Numbered from the stretch's first letter, positions 1-7,177 are shown. The stretch is 13,446 nt of DNA from an uncultured Collinsella sp. (GCA_902492855.1 CABUMU010000051.1:1-13446), one strand, 5' to 3'. Notes: generated by a model not told the origin, from the sequence alone. Program-made: numbers and translations.

Positions 1-1207
1 GGGTTTCGACTTTCTTAAAAACCCGCTTGGCGGCGTGACCGATGCGCTCGATCCGTCGGCGTCGCAGTGGAATCCTGCCGACTACAAGGAGCGCCCGCGC
101 GGCAACACCATTCCGTGCTTGACCTGCAAAAACGAAAAGAGCGGTTGCGCCGCGTGCATGGACGTGTGCCCGGTCAACGCTATCGAGGTCGAGGAAGACG
201 CCATCGAGATCCTCGACTCCTGTCGCAAGTGCGGCCTGTGCGCCGCTGCCTGTCCGACCGAGGCGATCATCTCGCCGCGCCTGGCGCCTAAAAACCTGTA
301 TGACGATATCGTCTCCGCTGCTACGAGCCACGAGACCGCCTACGTCACCTGCACACGCGCCCTCAAGCGCATGCCGCGCGAAAACGAGGTCGTCGTTGCC
401 TGCGTGGGCGATATTACGGCCGAGACCTGGTTCTCGGTACTGGCGGACTATCCCAACGTGAGCGTCTACCTGCCACTGGGCGTGTGCGATAAGTGCCGCA
501 ACACCGGTGGCGAGGACATTTTGGGCGAGGCCATTGCTACCGCCGAGGAGTGGGCGGGTACGGGCATGGGCCTGGAGGTCGACCCCAAGAGCCTCAAATG
601 CCATAAGCGCCGCGAGTACGAGCGCAAGGAGTACATGGATAAGATTGCCCGCACCACGGGCCTGACGGTGACCAAGCTCAATCCGGCGACGGCGGCGCTG
701 GCCTCGGTGACGCAGAAGTTGAAGGCTCACCGTCACCAGATCACGCAGCTCGAGCGCACGCTCAACACCATGTGCAGCACCACGACGACCAAGCGTCGCC
801 GTTCGCTCACGCACGGGCGGCAGCTGGTGCTCTCGACGCTGCAGAACCACCCCGAGCTTGCCCAGAATATGCAGGTGAGCACACCGGAATGCGATTTTGA
901 CAAGTGCACGTCATGCGGCGAGTGCGTCAACGTGTGCCCCACGTTTGCCTGCGATTTGGTGGGAAGCGGTCGCTTTGCACTGGAGTCCACGTATTGCCTA
1001 GGTTGCGGAGCCTGCGTCAAGGTGTGCCCCGAGCATGCGCTCAAGCTGGTCGAGCACGATGCGTCCAATCTGGTCGTTGTCGACCCCGAGGCCGAGGAAA
1101 AGGCCGCTCAGAAGGCCAAGGCCCACGAAGAGGCCCAGAAGGCCAAGGCCGAGGCAAAGGCCAAGCTTGACAAGATGCTCGATCAGGTGGAGAAGCTCGC
1201 GGACTAG
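1..1207 (+). CDS. Multi-cluster 4Fe-4S ferredoxin-like protein, 5' end just outside window
   Basis: This is probably a cytoplasmic electron-transfer protein. The reading frame is open back to the window edge and base 1 is a G followed by in-frame codons GFDFLKNPLGG; an ATG whose last base is position 1 would give a natural start and about 402 residues, so only two bases are probably missing. Counted that way, two cysteine-rich ferredoxin modules are visible. The N-terminal one (about residues 40-90) has CLTC, then CAACMDVCP, then a canonical CRKCGLCAAACP. The C-terminal one (about 297-355) has CTSCGECVNVCP and CLGCGACVKVCP, both CxxCxxCxxxCP. Between them lies a region with further cysteines (for example CDKC) that I do not recognise. 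The last 45 residues are a charged Ala/Lys/Glu-rich helix, likely coiled coil. The redox partner cannot be told because the upstream neighbours are out of view. Confidence 0.85.
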   Translation, partial: GFDFLKNPLGGVTDALDPSASQWNPADYKERPRGNTIPCLTCKNEKSGCAACMDVCPVNAIEVEEDAIEILDSCRKCGLCAAACPTEAIISPRLAPKNLYDDIVSAATSHETAYVTCTRALKRMPRENEVVVACVGDITAETWFSVLADYPNVSVYLPLGVCDKCRNTGGEDILGEAIATAEEWAGTGMGLEVDPKSLKCHKRREYERKEYMDKIARTTGLTVTKLNPATAALASVTQKLKAHRHQITQLERTLNTMCSTTTTKRRRSLTHGRQLVLSTLQNHPELAQNMQVSTPECDFDKCTSCGECVNVCPTFACDLVGSGRFALESTYCLGCGACVKVCPEHALKLVEHDASNLVVVDPEAEEKAAQKAKAHEEAQKAKAEAKAKLDKMLDQVEKLAD

Positions 1208-1234
1208 TCAGCGAGCTCTATCTCTGCTTCATTT

Positions 1235-1278
1235 GCGCCGCCGCGGTGTCCGGATTCGCCCGGATGCTGCGGCGGCGC
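1235..1278 (+). terminator. Long G/C-rich hairpin between the ferredoxin gene and ychF
   Basis: GCGCCGCCGC (1235-1244) pairs perfectly with GCGGCGGCGC (1269-1278), and the inner bases continue pairing with three G-U pairs, giving a stem of about 19 bp and a 6-base loop. It begins 27 bases after the upstream stop. There is no T run after it, so it is not a classic intrinsic terminator; it could be a processing or attenuating structure. A TATACT hexamer (1279-1284) right after it is a possible -10 box for ychF, though I see no good -35. Confidence 0.4.
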
Positions 1279-1321
1279 TATACTTATACGGTTTGAAGTA
1301 CCTGTACCAAAAGGAGCTGTC

Positions 1322-2398
1322 GTGTCCCTTTCCATCGGTATCGTGGGCCTGCCCAACGTGGGCAAGTCGACGCTGTTCACCGCGCTTACCAAAAAGACCG
1401 GCCTTGCCGCCAACTACCCGTTTGCCACGATCGACCCCAACGTGGGTATCGTCGACGTGCCCGATAGCCGCTTGCAAAAGCTTGCCGACATCGTTAACCC
1501 GGGTCGCATTGTGCCGGCGACGGTCGAGTTCGTCGACATCGCAGGTCTGGTGAAGGGCGCTAACGAGGGCGAGGGCCTGGGCAACCAGTTCCTGGCCAAC
1601 ATTCGCGAGACCGACGCCATCTGCGAGGTCGTGCGCTACTTTAAGGACCCCAACGTCATGCGTGAGGTGGGCCGCACGGGCGAGTTCGTCGATCCCGCCG
1701 GCGATGCCGACACCATCATGACCGAGCTCGTCCTGGCCGACATGGGCACGCTCGAGAAGCAGCTGCCTAAGCTCGAGAAGGAGGCCAAGCGCGACAAGGA
1801 GCTCATGCCCAAGTTCGAGGTTGCCAAGCGCCTGCTTGCCTGGCTCAACGAGGGCAAGCGCGCCGCATCCATGGAGATGACCGACGAGGAGCGTGCCGCC
1901 GCCAAGGGGCTGTTCCTGCTCACCATGAAGCCCATCCTGTATGTGGCCAACGTGGACGAGGATATGCTCAACGAGGACCTGGCGCCCATCGACGGCGTCA
2001 AGCCGCTGCCTATCTGCGCCAAGATCGAGGCCGAGCTTTCCGAGCTCGATCCCGAGGACGCTGCCGACTACCTGGAGAGCCTGGGCCTGGAGCAGCCCGG
2101 TCTGGACGTGCTCGCGCAGGCTGCCTACAAGCTGCTCGGTCTGCAGTCGTTCTTTACGGCTGGCGAGATGGAGGTCAAGGCCTGGACGGTGCGTCAGGGC
2201 GCGACCGCCCCGCAGGCCGCCGGTGTCATCCATACCGATTTTGAGCGCGGCTTTATTAAGGCCGAGGTTATTGGCTACGACGACTACATCGAGCTCGGCG
2301 GCGAGCAGGGCGCCAAGGCCGCCGGCAAGCTGCGCATTGAGGGCAAGGACTATGTCATGGCCGATGGCGACGTCGTGCACTTCCGCTTTAACGTGTAA
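1322..2398 (+). CDS. ychF: Redox-responsive ATPase YchF (Obg/OLA1 family)
   Basis: YchF is a universally conserved P-loop NTPase of the TRAFAC class that prefers ATP over GTP, binds ribosomes and is linked to stress responses. The 358-residue length is usual for the family. Visible motifs are the P-loop GLPNVGKST (residues 9-17), the switch region NYPFATIDPN, DIAGLVKGA followed by GEGLGNQFLANIRE, and NVDE (210-213) in place of the NKxD of true GTPases, which is the family hallmark behind ATP preference. A middle helical part is followed by a C-terminal TGS domain ending in DGDVVHFRFNV. I chose the GTG start because AAAGGAG lies 6-8 bases upstream and MSLSIGIVGLPNVGK is the family N-terminus. 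It is followed closely by the DUF1648 gene and is probably cotranscribed with it. Confidence 0.97.
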   Translation: MSLSIGIVGLPNVGKSTLFTALTKKTGLAANYPFATIDPNVGIVDVPDSRLQKLADIVNPGRIVPATVEFVDIAGLVKGANEGEGLGNQFLANIRETDAICEVVRYFKDPNVMREVGRTGEFVDPAGDADTIMTELVLADMGTLEKQLPKLEKEAKRDKELMPKFEVAKRLLAWLNEGKRAASMEMTDEERAAAKGLFLLTMKPILYVANVDEDMLNEDLAPIDGVKPLPICAKIEAELSELDPEDAADYLESLGLEQPGLDVLAQAAYKLLGLQSFFTAGEMEVKAWTVRQGATAPQAAGVIHTDFERGFIKAEVIGYDDYIELGGEQGAKAAGKLRIEGKDYVMADGDVVHFRFNV

Positions 2399-2409
2399 GG
2401 ACGACGCAT

Positions 2410-2793
2410 ATGTTTAAATACGGCAAAAAAGCTGGCTACATGGGTATTGCGCTGCTCGTACTTGCGGTGATTCCGCTGGTGGTCGCAGCGTGCGTTATCC
2501 CCAACATTGGTCCCGAGGTGGCAACGAAGTTTAACGCCGCCGGCGAGGTGACGCGCTGGGGCAAGAGCTACGAGCTGTTGGCGCTGCCGGTACTCAATCT
2601 GCTGCTGAGCGCGGCGACGTACTTTACGGCGGGACGCCAAGCCAAGAACAATGACGACTCCGCCGCCATGGCGCGCATCGTGTGCGAGCGCTACCTGCGC
2701 AACGGTTGCATCACGGGTGTGTTCCTCAACGTGATCAACGTTTACTTTATGTACTCGGCGATTACCGGAACGGGCTTTGGCTTTGGTTTCTAG
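2410..2793 (+). CDS. Small membrane protein with DUF1648-like region
   Basis: This is a 127-residue predicted integral membrane protein with three hydrophobic segments (about residues 11-30, 55-74 and 99-118). Between the first two lies IPNIGPEVATKFNAAGEVTRWGKS, which fits the DUF1648 pattern (a proline, then a 'hFNxxGxxxxWG' signature) found in SdpI-like and related membrane proteins. The family role is mostly unknown; some members are immunity proteins to SdpC-type toxins, but nothing here indicates that. Only one DUF1648-like unit is present and the protein is shorter than full SdpI proteins. It starts 11 bases after the ychF stop with AAGGAC as ribosome binding site, so it is probably expressed with ychF. 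The C-terminus is a Gly/Phe repeat tail (GFGFGF). Confidence 0.82.
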   Translation: MFKYGKKAGYMGIALLVLAVIPLVVAACVIPNIGPEVATKFNAAGEVTRWGKSYELLALPVLNLLLSAATYFTAGRQAKNNDDSAAMARIVCERYLRNGCITGVFLNVINVYFMYSAITGTGFGFGF

Positions 2794-2802
2794 CTTGTCC
2801 TT

Positions 2803-3192
2803 TTAGACAACGAGCCTGCAAGCATATTCGATGGCTGCTGCGAGGCCGCCGCTCGATCGTGGTTGAAAGACTGCATCGGCGGCGGCCTCGTTTTCGTATC
2901 CGGCGCCGCGAAGGGCGAGTGCTATGCCGGCTTCTAAAAGGAGCGGCAGGCCGCGTTGGCTGGTTGCGATTACGGCAGCCTGATTGAGCGAGCAGCCGTG
3001 CGTTTGGCATCGGATGGCAAGTTCACCTCGCGCCGGGCAAGGGACCAGAACGGCGACGACGCGACTTGATAGCAATGCAAATGCTGTGCGCTCATCGGGC
3101 GAAAGGCATTCAGCTTCAACGACGACGAGCTTGGGCGGCGCGCTGTTTGTGCGAAGCGCGGCTCGGTACATGCGGACCGAAGAACCCGACAT
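2803..3192 (-). CDS. Hypothetical protein, divergent from the XRE regulator
   Basis: I do not recognise this 129-residue protein. Support for it being real is the start context: AGGAG lies 6 bases before the ATG at 3192 on the minus strand, codon use resembles neighbouring genes, and a palindromic operator-like site sits directly upstream. The sequence alternates hydrophobic strands and small-residue helices (KLVVVEAECL, RVVAVLVPC, QAAVIATSQRGLPLLLEAGIALAL), suggesting a small alpha/beta fold, with several cysteines (CPARGELAIRCQTHGC) but no clear metal-site spacing. No signal peptide or membrane segment is evident. It converges with the DUF1648 gene, the stops being 9 bases apart. Its partner is probably the regulator at 3269, read the other way. 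Competing plus-strand ORFs at 2682-2987 and 2984-3223 have poorer starts. Confidence 0.62.
   Translation of the reverse strand: MSGSSVRMYRAALRTNSAPPKLVVVEAECLSPDERTAFALLSSRVVAVLVPCPARGELAIRCQTHGCSLNQAAVIATSQRGLPLLLEAGIALALRGAGYENEAAADAVFQPRSSGGLAAAIEYACRLVV
2841..2894 (+). terminator. Probable terminator of the ychF-DUF1648 transcript
   Basis: CGAGGCCGCCG (2841-2851) is perfectly complementary to CGGCGGCCTCG (2880-2890), which is followed by TTTT (2891-2894). The loop is long (28 bases). It lies 47 bases past the DUF1648 stop in the right orientation. It is also inside the 3' part of the minus-strand gene at 2803-3192, so the repeat could instead be a coding coincidence. Confidence 0.5.
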
Positions 3193-3215
3193 AGAAAACT
3201 CCTGTGTATTCGGGA

Positions 3216-3239
3216 AAACGTAAACTATAGTTTACGTTT
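3216..3239. promoter_or_regulatory. 24-bp perfect palindrome, likely operator for the divergent gene pair
   Basis: The half-site AAACGTAAACTA is followed by its exact reverse complement TAGTTTACGTTT. The centre ACTATAGT contains TATAGT on both strands, a good -10 match in either direction, so the palindrome may overlap both promoters. It sits 23 bases before the minus-strand gene and 29 bases before the XRE gene, the classic place for an operator bound by a small dimeric HTH regulator. Confidence 0.75.
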
Positions 3240-3268
3240 ATGTTCGGCTCCATTTCAAACTCGGCTGC

Positions 3269-3487
3269 ATGGACGAACGTGCGAAACAGATTCTTGGCAG
3301 GCGGGTCGAAGAGACACGCAGGGACCTTGGTATCTCCAAGGTTGATTTTTGTGTGGCGACAGGAATCAGCCGACCCTACCTCGACCGAATCGAAGATGGG
3401 ACGGCAAATTTCACGCTCAAGGTTCTATTTAAGATCGCGCCCGCACTCGGCATGACGGTGTCAGAGCTTCTCGAGGGTATCGGATAG
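3269..3487 (+). CDS. Small XRE/Cro-type helix-turn-helix regulator
   Basis: This 72-residue protein is essentially one HTH_3 (Cro/C1) domain. After a short N-terminal helix (AKQILGRRVEETRRDLG) come the two HTH helices around residues 23-44 (SKVDFCVATGISRPYLDRIEDG), then ANFTLKVLFKIAPALGMTVSELLEGI, the usual helix 4-5 region. No effector or toxin domain is attached. It most likely binds the 24-bp palindrome upstream and controls itself and the divergent gene. The ATG at 3269 is the only reasonable start in the frame (an in-frame TAA lies at 3221), but no clear Shine-Dalgarno precedes it, so translation may be weak or leader-poor. It resembles controller proteins of restriction systems and antitoxin-like repressors, but no partner of either type is next to it. 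Confidence 0.88.
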   Translation: MDERAKQILGRRVEETRRDLGISKVDFCVATGISRPYLDRIEDGTANFTLKVLFKIAPALGMTVSELLEGIG

Positions 3488-3522
3488 GGCGTTCCCCCGC
3501 TGTATTTGACGCTCTTTGGGCG

Positions 3523-3564
3523 GGTCCCCCTGGTTGCGATGTGCAAAATCGCGAGTATTCAGCA
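3523..3564 (+). repeat. Left copy of an imperfect inverted repeat (about 40 bp)
   Basis: This copy reads GGTCCCCCT, then GTGCAAAATCG, then AGTATTC and GCA. The copy at 3728-3766, read on the minus strand, has GGTCCCCCT, GTGCAAAAATCG, AGTATTC and GCA in the same order with a few substitutions and small gaps. The pair sits in the 321-base gene-free stretch 3488-3808, which is otherwise A+T-rich in its middle (3617-3663) and contains no gene I can support. Confidence 0.6.
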
Positions 3565-3727
3565 CCAGTTTGGCCGTAGATGGTAGCTCGAGCGGCTGGC
3601 TTTGCCTTTTTGGCAGTAGTTAATCCACATACTAAATAAAAATGAGGAATAAATATTTACTAGACGGAACCCTCGTCCTAAAAGTTCGTCTAACAATCGG
3701 TCGATTCTATGCCTCCGGCGGAGAAAT

Positions 3728-3766
3728 TGCAGAATACTCCGATTTTTGCACGGCCCGAGGGGGACC
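3728..3766 (-). repeat. Right copy of the imperfect inverted repeat
   Basis: On the plus strand this reads TGC, GAATACT, CGATTTTTGCAC and AGGGGGACC; it is the inverted partner of 3523-3564. Two inverted copies about 160 bases apart resemble a REP/BIME-like pair or the ends of a small non-coding mobile element. Between them is a smaller imperfect inverted repeat, AGACGGAAC (3662-3670) with GTTCGTCT (3684-3691). Confidence 0.6.
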
Positions 3767-3808
3767 ACCTGTCGTTTAAGGTTGCGATAAGTGGAGCTGC
3801 CTTAGAGA

Positions 3809-4822
3809 TTACGCCATCGGGATACGGTCGTGGTTGACTTGGCTGTAGAACAGGCGCTGAATCTCGGCCGCATCGCGCGACTGGCCGAGTGCCCACATGG
3901 TCTTGGCCACGAGCGTCTCGGTGGTCATGTCGTCGCCGCGCAGAATGCCCGGATGATCGGCGTAAGCACGGCCGACCTCATAAACGCCCAGATCGAGGCC
4001 CTCTTCGGGGACCTGCGTGGTCATAACGACGGTGCGGCCCGAATCGACCCAGCGGAAAATCGCCTCCTGGAATGACTCGCCCGACTCACCAAACTCGGGA
4101 ATACCGCCAATGCCAAAGGTCTCCAGAATCACGGCGTCGTAGCTATCGGCTAGGGCGTCGAGGATGCCCGGGTTTACGCCGGGCGTAAGCTTGAGTACAA
4201 ATACGCGCGGGTCGATGCTGTCGTAGAAACGCACCGGGTTTTCGCCCTGATGCGTACCGTGAAGCCCGTTGCGCACGATGCGGCCGTTGCGGATATAGGC
4301 GATGGGCGGATAGTTGACGCTAATGAACGCGTTAAAGCTCATGGTGCGCTGCTTGCGGGCGCGCGTGCCGGCAATGGCGACACCGCCAAACACAATCGAC
4401 ACATCGTGCGAATGCTCGTCGAGTGCATAGAGCAGGCTCTGGTACAGGTTGAGCTTGGCATCGGTAAAGGGGTTGCCCATGGGCTTTTGCGAGCCGGTGA
4501 GCACGATGGGCTTGGGGCTGTCCTGAATCAGATAGGAAAGCGCCGCCGCGGTGTAGCTCATGGTGTCGGTGCCGTGCAGAATCACGAAGCCGTCGTGGTC
4601 GGCATAACCCTCGACGATGACGTCGCGGATGCGCATCCAGTCGCTGGGTCGCATGTTGGTGCTGTCGATGTTCATGGGCTGCACGACGTCGAGCTCGCAG
4701 AGGCCCGAGATCTCGGGGACGCTCTGGGCGAGTTCCTCACCGGTCAGGGCGGGGGAGAGGCCGTTACCGTCCTCGGTCGATGCGATGGTGCCGCCCGTGG
4801 CGATGAGAAGGATGCGCTTCAT
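3809..4822 (-). CDS. ansA: L-asparaginase, type I (cytoplasmic)
   Basis: This enzyme hydrolyses L-asparagine to L-aspartate and ammonia. The first signature ATGGTIAS carries the nucleophile Thr12; the second, VILHGTDTM, gives Thr85 and Asp86, and TGSQKP gives Lys113, which together form the second catalytic triad. Ser54 in NIDSTNM is placed to bind substrate. The 337-residue length fits the family. There is no signal peptide, so it should act in the cytoplasm (type I). The frame runs open up to 4894, but I chose ATG 4822 because MKRILLIATGGTIAS is the family N-terminus and AGGA lies about 9 bases upstream; the extra 24 residues of the longer version look non-native. It is transcribed away from guaA, with a 268-base shared upstream region. 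No terminator is obvious after it. Confidence 0.95.
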   Translation of the reverse strand: MKRILLIATGGTIASTEDGNGLSPALTGEELAQSVPEISGLCELDVVQPMNIDSTNMRPSDWMRIRDVIVEGYADHDGFVILHGTDTMSYTAAALSYLIQDSPKPIVLTGSQKPMGNPFTDAKLNLYQSLLYALDEHSHDVSIVFGGVAIAGTRARKQRTMSFNAFISVNYPPIAYIRNGRIVRNGLHGTHQGENPVRFYDSIDPRVFVLKLTPGVNPGILDALADSYDAVILETFGIGGIPEFGESGESFQEAIFRWVDSGRTVVMTTQVPEEGLDLGVYEVGRAYADHPGILRGDDMTTETLVAKTMWALGQSRDAAEIQRLFYSQVNHDRIPMA

Positions 4823-4898
4823 GCTGGTATTCCTATCGTATTTGCCGCCACAGAGGCGGAGTCGTTCGGCAGTATTGTGGCACAGGGCGTCCAATGTT

Positions 4899-4927
4899 CA
4901 AACGTATTACATCATCTGTAACGTTTG
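4899..4927. promoter_or_regulatory. Inverted repeat between ansA and guaA
   Basis: CAAACGTATTACA (4899-4911) is matched by TGTAACGTTTG (4917-4927) with two extra bases in the first arm and a TCATC spacer. It lies in the divergent ansA/guaA region and overlaps a possible ansA -35 (TTGAAC on the minus strand, 4901-4896). An operator is one reading; there is no T run to make it a terminator. Confidence 0.42.
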
Positions 4928-5090
4928 GTAACACTTCAATTGCCGTCAAATAGGGGCCCTGGTCGTGCGTTTGCCGTGCACTGATGGCTGCGAGGGACGA
5001 GAAACCCCATATAACGTGTACACTATGAAAGCAATTTTCGTTTATTCGCGCGGGTGGGCACCGGCTCCCCGCCAACAAGAGGGGGAAACC

Positions 5091-6689
5091 ATGGATCAAA
5101 AGGCTTCCGCAAAGGTCCTCGTACTCGACTTTGGTGCGCAGTACGGTCAGCTCATTGCCCGTCGCGTCCGCGACCTCAACGTGTATTCCGAGATTGTTCC
5201 CTGCGACATCTCGGCCGATGAGATTCGCGAGATGAACGCCTCTGCGCTCATCCTTTCCGGCGGCCCGGCTTCTGTGTATGCCGAGGACGCTCCGTCCATC
5301 GATCCTGCCATCTTTGACTTGGGCCTTCCTGTCCTGGGCTTTTGCTACGGCCATCAGATCACGGCCGTGACGCTCGGCGGCAAGGTCGGCCATTCCGAGG
5401 TGGGCGAGTACGGCCGCGCTACCATTACGCGCACGGCAGGCGCCAAGCTCTTTAACTCCACGCCCATGGAGCAGACCGTGTGGATGAGCCATCGCGACGC
5501 CGTTTCCGAGGTGCCCGAGGGCTTTACCGTTACCGCCAGCACCGACGTGTGCCCGGTTGCTGCCATGGAGTGCGTCGAGCGCAAGATCTTCACCACGCAG
5601 TTCCACCCCGAGGTCAAGCACTCCGAGTATGGTCAGCAGCTGCTGAGCAACTTCCTGTTTGAGATCTGCGGCCTGGAGCCCAACTGGAGCATGGACAACC
5701 TGGTCGAGACCATGACGGCCGAGTTCCGCGAGAAGGTCGGCAACGACCGCGTGATTCTGGCCCTGTCCGGCGGCGTCGACTCCTCCGTCGTGGCTGCTCT
5801 GGGCGCCCGCGCCGTGGGCAAGCAGATGACCTGCGTGTTCATCAACCACGGCCTGCTGCGCAAGGGCGAGCCCGAGCAGGTGGAGGAGGTCTTCACCAAG
5901 CAGTTTGACGTCGACTTTATCCACGTCCACGCCGAGGATCGCTATGCCGAGCTTTTGGCCGGCGTGACCGAGCCCGAGGAGAAGCGCCGCATCATCGGTA
6001 CGCAGTTCTGGAAAGAGTTCTTCGCCGTGGCGCAGCAGCTCGAGACCGACGGCAAGCCGGTCAAGTACCTGGCCCAGGGCACCATCTACCCCGACATCAT
6101 CGAGTCCGGCGCTCGCAAGACGGGCGGCAAGACGGCCACCATCAAGAGCCATCACAACCTGATCCCGTTCCCCGAGGGCGTGCACTTCGACCTCATCGAG
6201 CCGCTCGATCACTTCTTTAAGGACGAGGTCCGCGCACTTGGTCTGGCGCTCGGCCTGCCGGGTCATATCGTGTTCCGCCAGCCTTTCCCGGGCCCGGGTC
6301 TGGCCATCCGCATCATCGGCGCGGTCGACAAGGAGAAGCTCGAGATCCTCAAGAACGCCGATGCCATCGTGCGCGAGGAGCTTGACGCCTACAACCAGCG
6401 TCTGTTTGAGCAGACCGGCGAGCGCAACTCCGAGCACAGCTGCTGGCAGTACTTTGCGGTCCTGCCCGACATCAAGTCCGTTGGCGTCATGGGCGACGAG
6501 CGCACTTATCAGCGCCCGATCATCCTACGTGCCGTTGAGTCCAGCGATGCTATGACCGCCGACTGGGCCAAGCTGCCCTACGACGTGCTGGCCCGCATCT
6601 CTGGCCGCATCGTTGCCGAGGTCCCCGGCGCCAACCGCGTGTGCTACGACATTACGTCCAAGCCGCCCGCGACCATCGAGTGGGAATAG
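5091..6689 (+). CDS. guaA: GMP synthase (glutamine-hydrolysing)
   Basis: GuaA converts XMP to GMP using ATP and glutamine, the last step of de novo guanine nucleotide synthesis. The 532-residue protein has the full domain order. A class I glutamine amidotransferase has Cys85 in GFCYGHQ and His172/Glu174 in QFHPEV. An ATP pyrophosphatase domain has the PP-loop SGGVDSS (226-232). The C-terminal dimerisation/XMP-binding domain contains RQPFPGPGLAIR and ends in PPATIEWE, the conserved terminus. The frame is open from 4965, but ATG 5091 is preferred: AGAGGGGGAA lies just upstream and MDQKASAKVLVLDFGAQYGQ is the family start. Possible -10 boxes TATAAC (5010-5015) and TACACT (5019-5024) have no clear -35. 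The gene is intact and followed by a strong terminator; the region after it is accessory in character. Confidence 0.97.
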   Translation: MDQKASAKVLVLDFGAQYGQLIARRVRDLNVYSEIVPCDISADEIREMNASALILSGGPASVYAEDAPSIDPAIFDLGLPVLGFCYGHQITAVTLGGKVGHSEVGEYGRATITRTAGAKLFNSTPMEQTVWMSHRDAVSEVPEGFTVTASTDVCPVAAMECVERKIFTTQFHPEVKHSEYGQQLLSNFLFEICGLEPNWSMDNLVETMTAEFREKVGNDRVILALSGGVDSSVVAALGARAVGKQMTCVFINHGLLRKGEPEQVEEVFTKQFDVDFIHVHAEDRYAELLAGVTEPEEKRRIIGTQFWKEFFAVAQQLETDGKPVKYLAQGTIYPDIIESGARKTGGKTATIKSHHNLIPFPEGVHFDLIEPLDHFFKDEVRALGLALGLPGHIVFRQPFPGPGLAIRIIGAVDKEKLEILKNADAIVREELDAYNQRLFEQTGERNSEHSCWQYFAVLPDIKSVGVMGDERTYQRPIILRAVESSDAMTADWAKLPYDVLARISGRIVAEVPGANRVCYDITSKPPATIEWE

Positions 6690-6703
6690 TAAATAGCTCT
6701 TTG

Positions 6704-6737
6704 CGAGGGAGGTCGGATACGGCCTCCCTCGTTTTTT
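6704..6737 (+). terminator. Intrinsic terminator of guaA
   Basis: CGAGGGAGGTC (6704-6714) pairs with GGCCTCCCTCG (6721-6731): 11 bp with one G-U pair and a 6-base loop, followed directly by six T (6732-6737). It lies 14 bases after the guaA stop. Confidence 0.94.
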
Positions 6738-7092
6738 ATTTGCGTGCCATGGGTGCTTGTGCATTGTGGTGTATATGGTACATGCAAACCAGCCACGCAA
6801 TCTCTCAAGCTGTTTAGCTGGGATTATTGTTTGCTGGTATGTTTTAAAGTGCTTTCAATTACCGAAGCAACGCCATCAATTTATTTCTAATTAATGCTGA
6901 CCGGCAGATTGCGTCCGCCCGCAAGAGGCCGCTCGGACTGGTACTCAAAATGTACTCACGACGTTTTGGGTATCGATTTGCTGGTACTCACAGACGGTAA
7001 AAACGGATGTCTACCTCGATATATTCGTTATCCCCAACGATTCCTCAACGAATACTGACTAGTGATTGAGTGCTGCATGGCTCAAATTAGCC
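6738..7092. other. A+T-richer gene-free stretch between guaA and the restriction operon
   Basis: No ORF with a credible start and no RNA gene is recognisable here. The stretch is visibly richer in A+T than guaA. Between 6938 and 6990 the string GTACTCA occurs three times (CTGGTACTCA at 6938 and 6981, TGTACTCAC at 6951). An 8-bp inverted repeat TATTCGTT/AACGAATA spans 7022-7054. It could be a decayed end of an integrated element, such as the tail of a lost integrase gene, but that is inference. Confidence 0.5.
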
Positions 7093-7128
7093 TACGTAAT
7101 TACGTAATTACGTATTCTGAAGTAAAAT
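7093..7128 (+). promoter_or_regulatory. 22-bp palindrome overlapping the putative promoter of the rhh-mod-res operon
   Basis: Bases 7093-7114 form a perfect palindrome that is also a near-tandem repeat of TACGTAAT. TAAAAT (7123-7128) is a good -10 box; the hexamer 17 bases before it (TTACGT, 7100-7105) lies inside the palindrome. The layout suits repression by a dimeric or cooperatively binding DNA-binding protein, and the first gene of the operon encodes a ribbon-helix-helix protein. Confidence 0.65.
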
Positions 7129-7177
7129 GATTTCGGTCAATTAAGGAACGTAGAACAGGCAATTCGGAGGGACGACC

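Noticed and set aside
1229..2380. 383-residue open frame on the minus strand opposite ychF
   Set aside because: It mirrors the ychF codons; YchF motifs on the plus strand settle the coding strand.
2682..3223. Plus-strand frames at 2682-2987 and 2984-3223
   Set aside because: They overlap the DUF1648 gene or oppose the better-supported minus-strand gene, are Arg-rich and lack binding sites.
3559..3768. 69-residue minus-strand frame in the gap before ansA
   Set aside because: It has no ribosome binding site and spans the inverted repeat pair; I treat it as chance.
4965..5090. Extended start for guaA, and a purine riboswitch in its leader
   Set aside because: The extension is not family-like. 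CATATAAC near 5008 recalls purine riboswitch sequence, but the conserved junctions and paired loops are not present.
4833..6437. 534-residue open frame on the minus strand opposite guaA
   Set aside because: It is a shadow of guaA, caused by high G+C codon use; its composition is Leu/Gly/His/Asp-rich with no motif, and guaA is certain.
6738..7092. Search for a tRNA gene or CRISPR array after guaA
   Set aside because: No cloverleaf-compatible arms and no regularly spaced repeats were found; only the short GTACTCA strings repeat.
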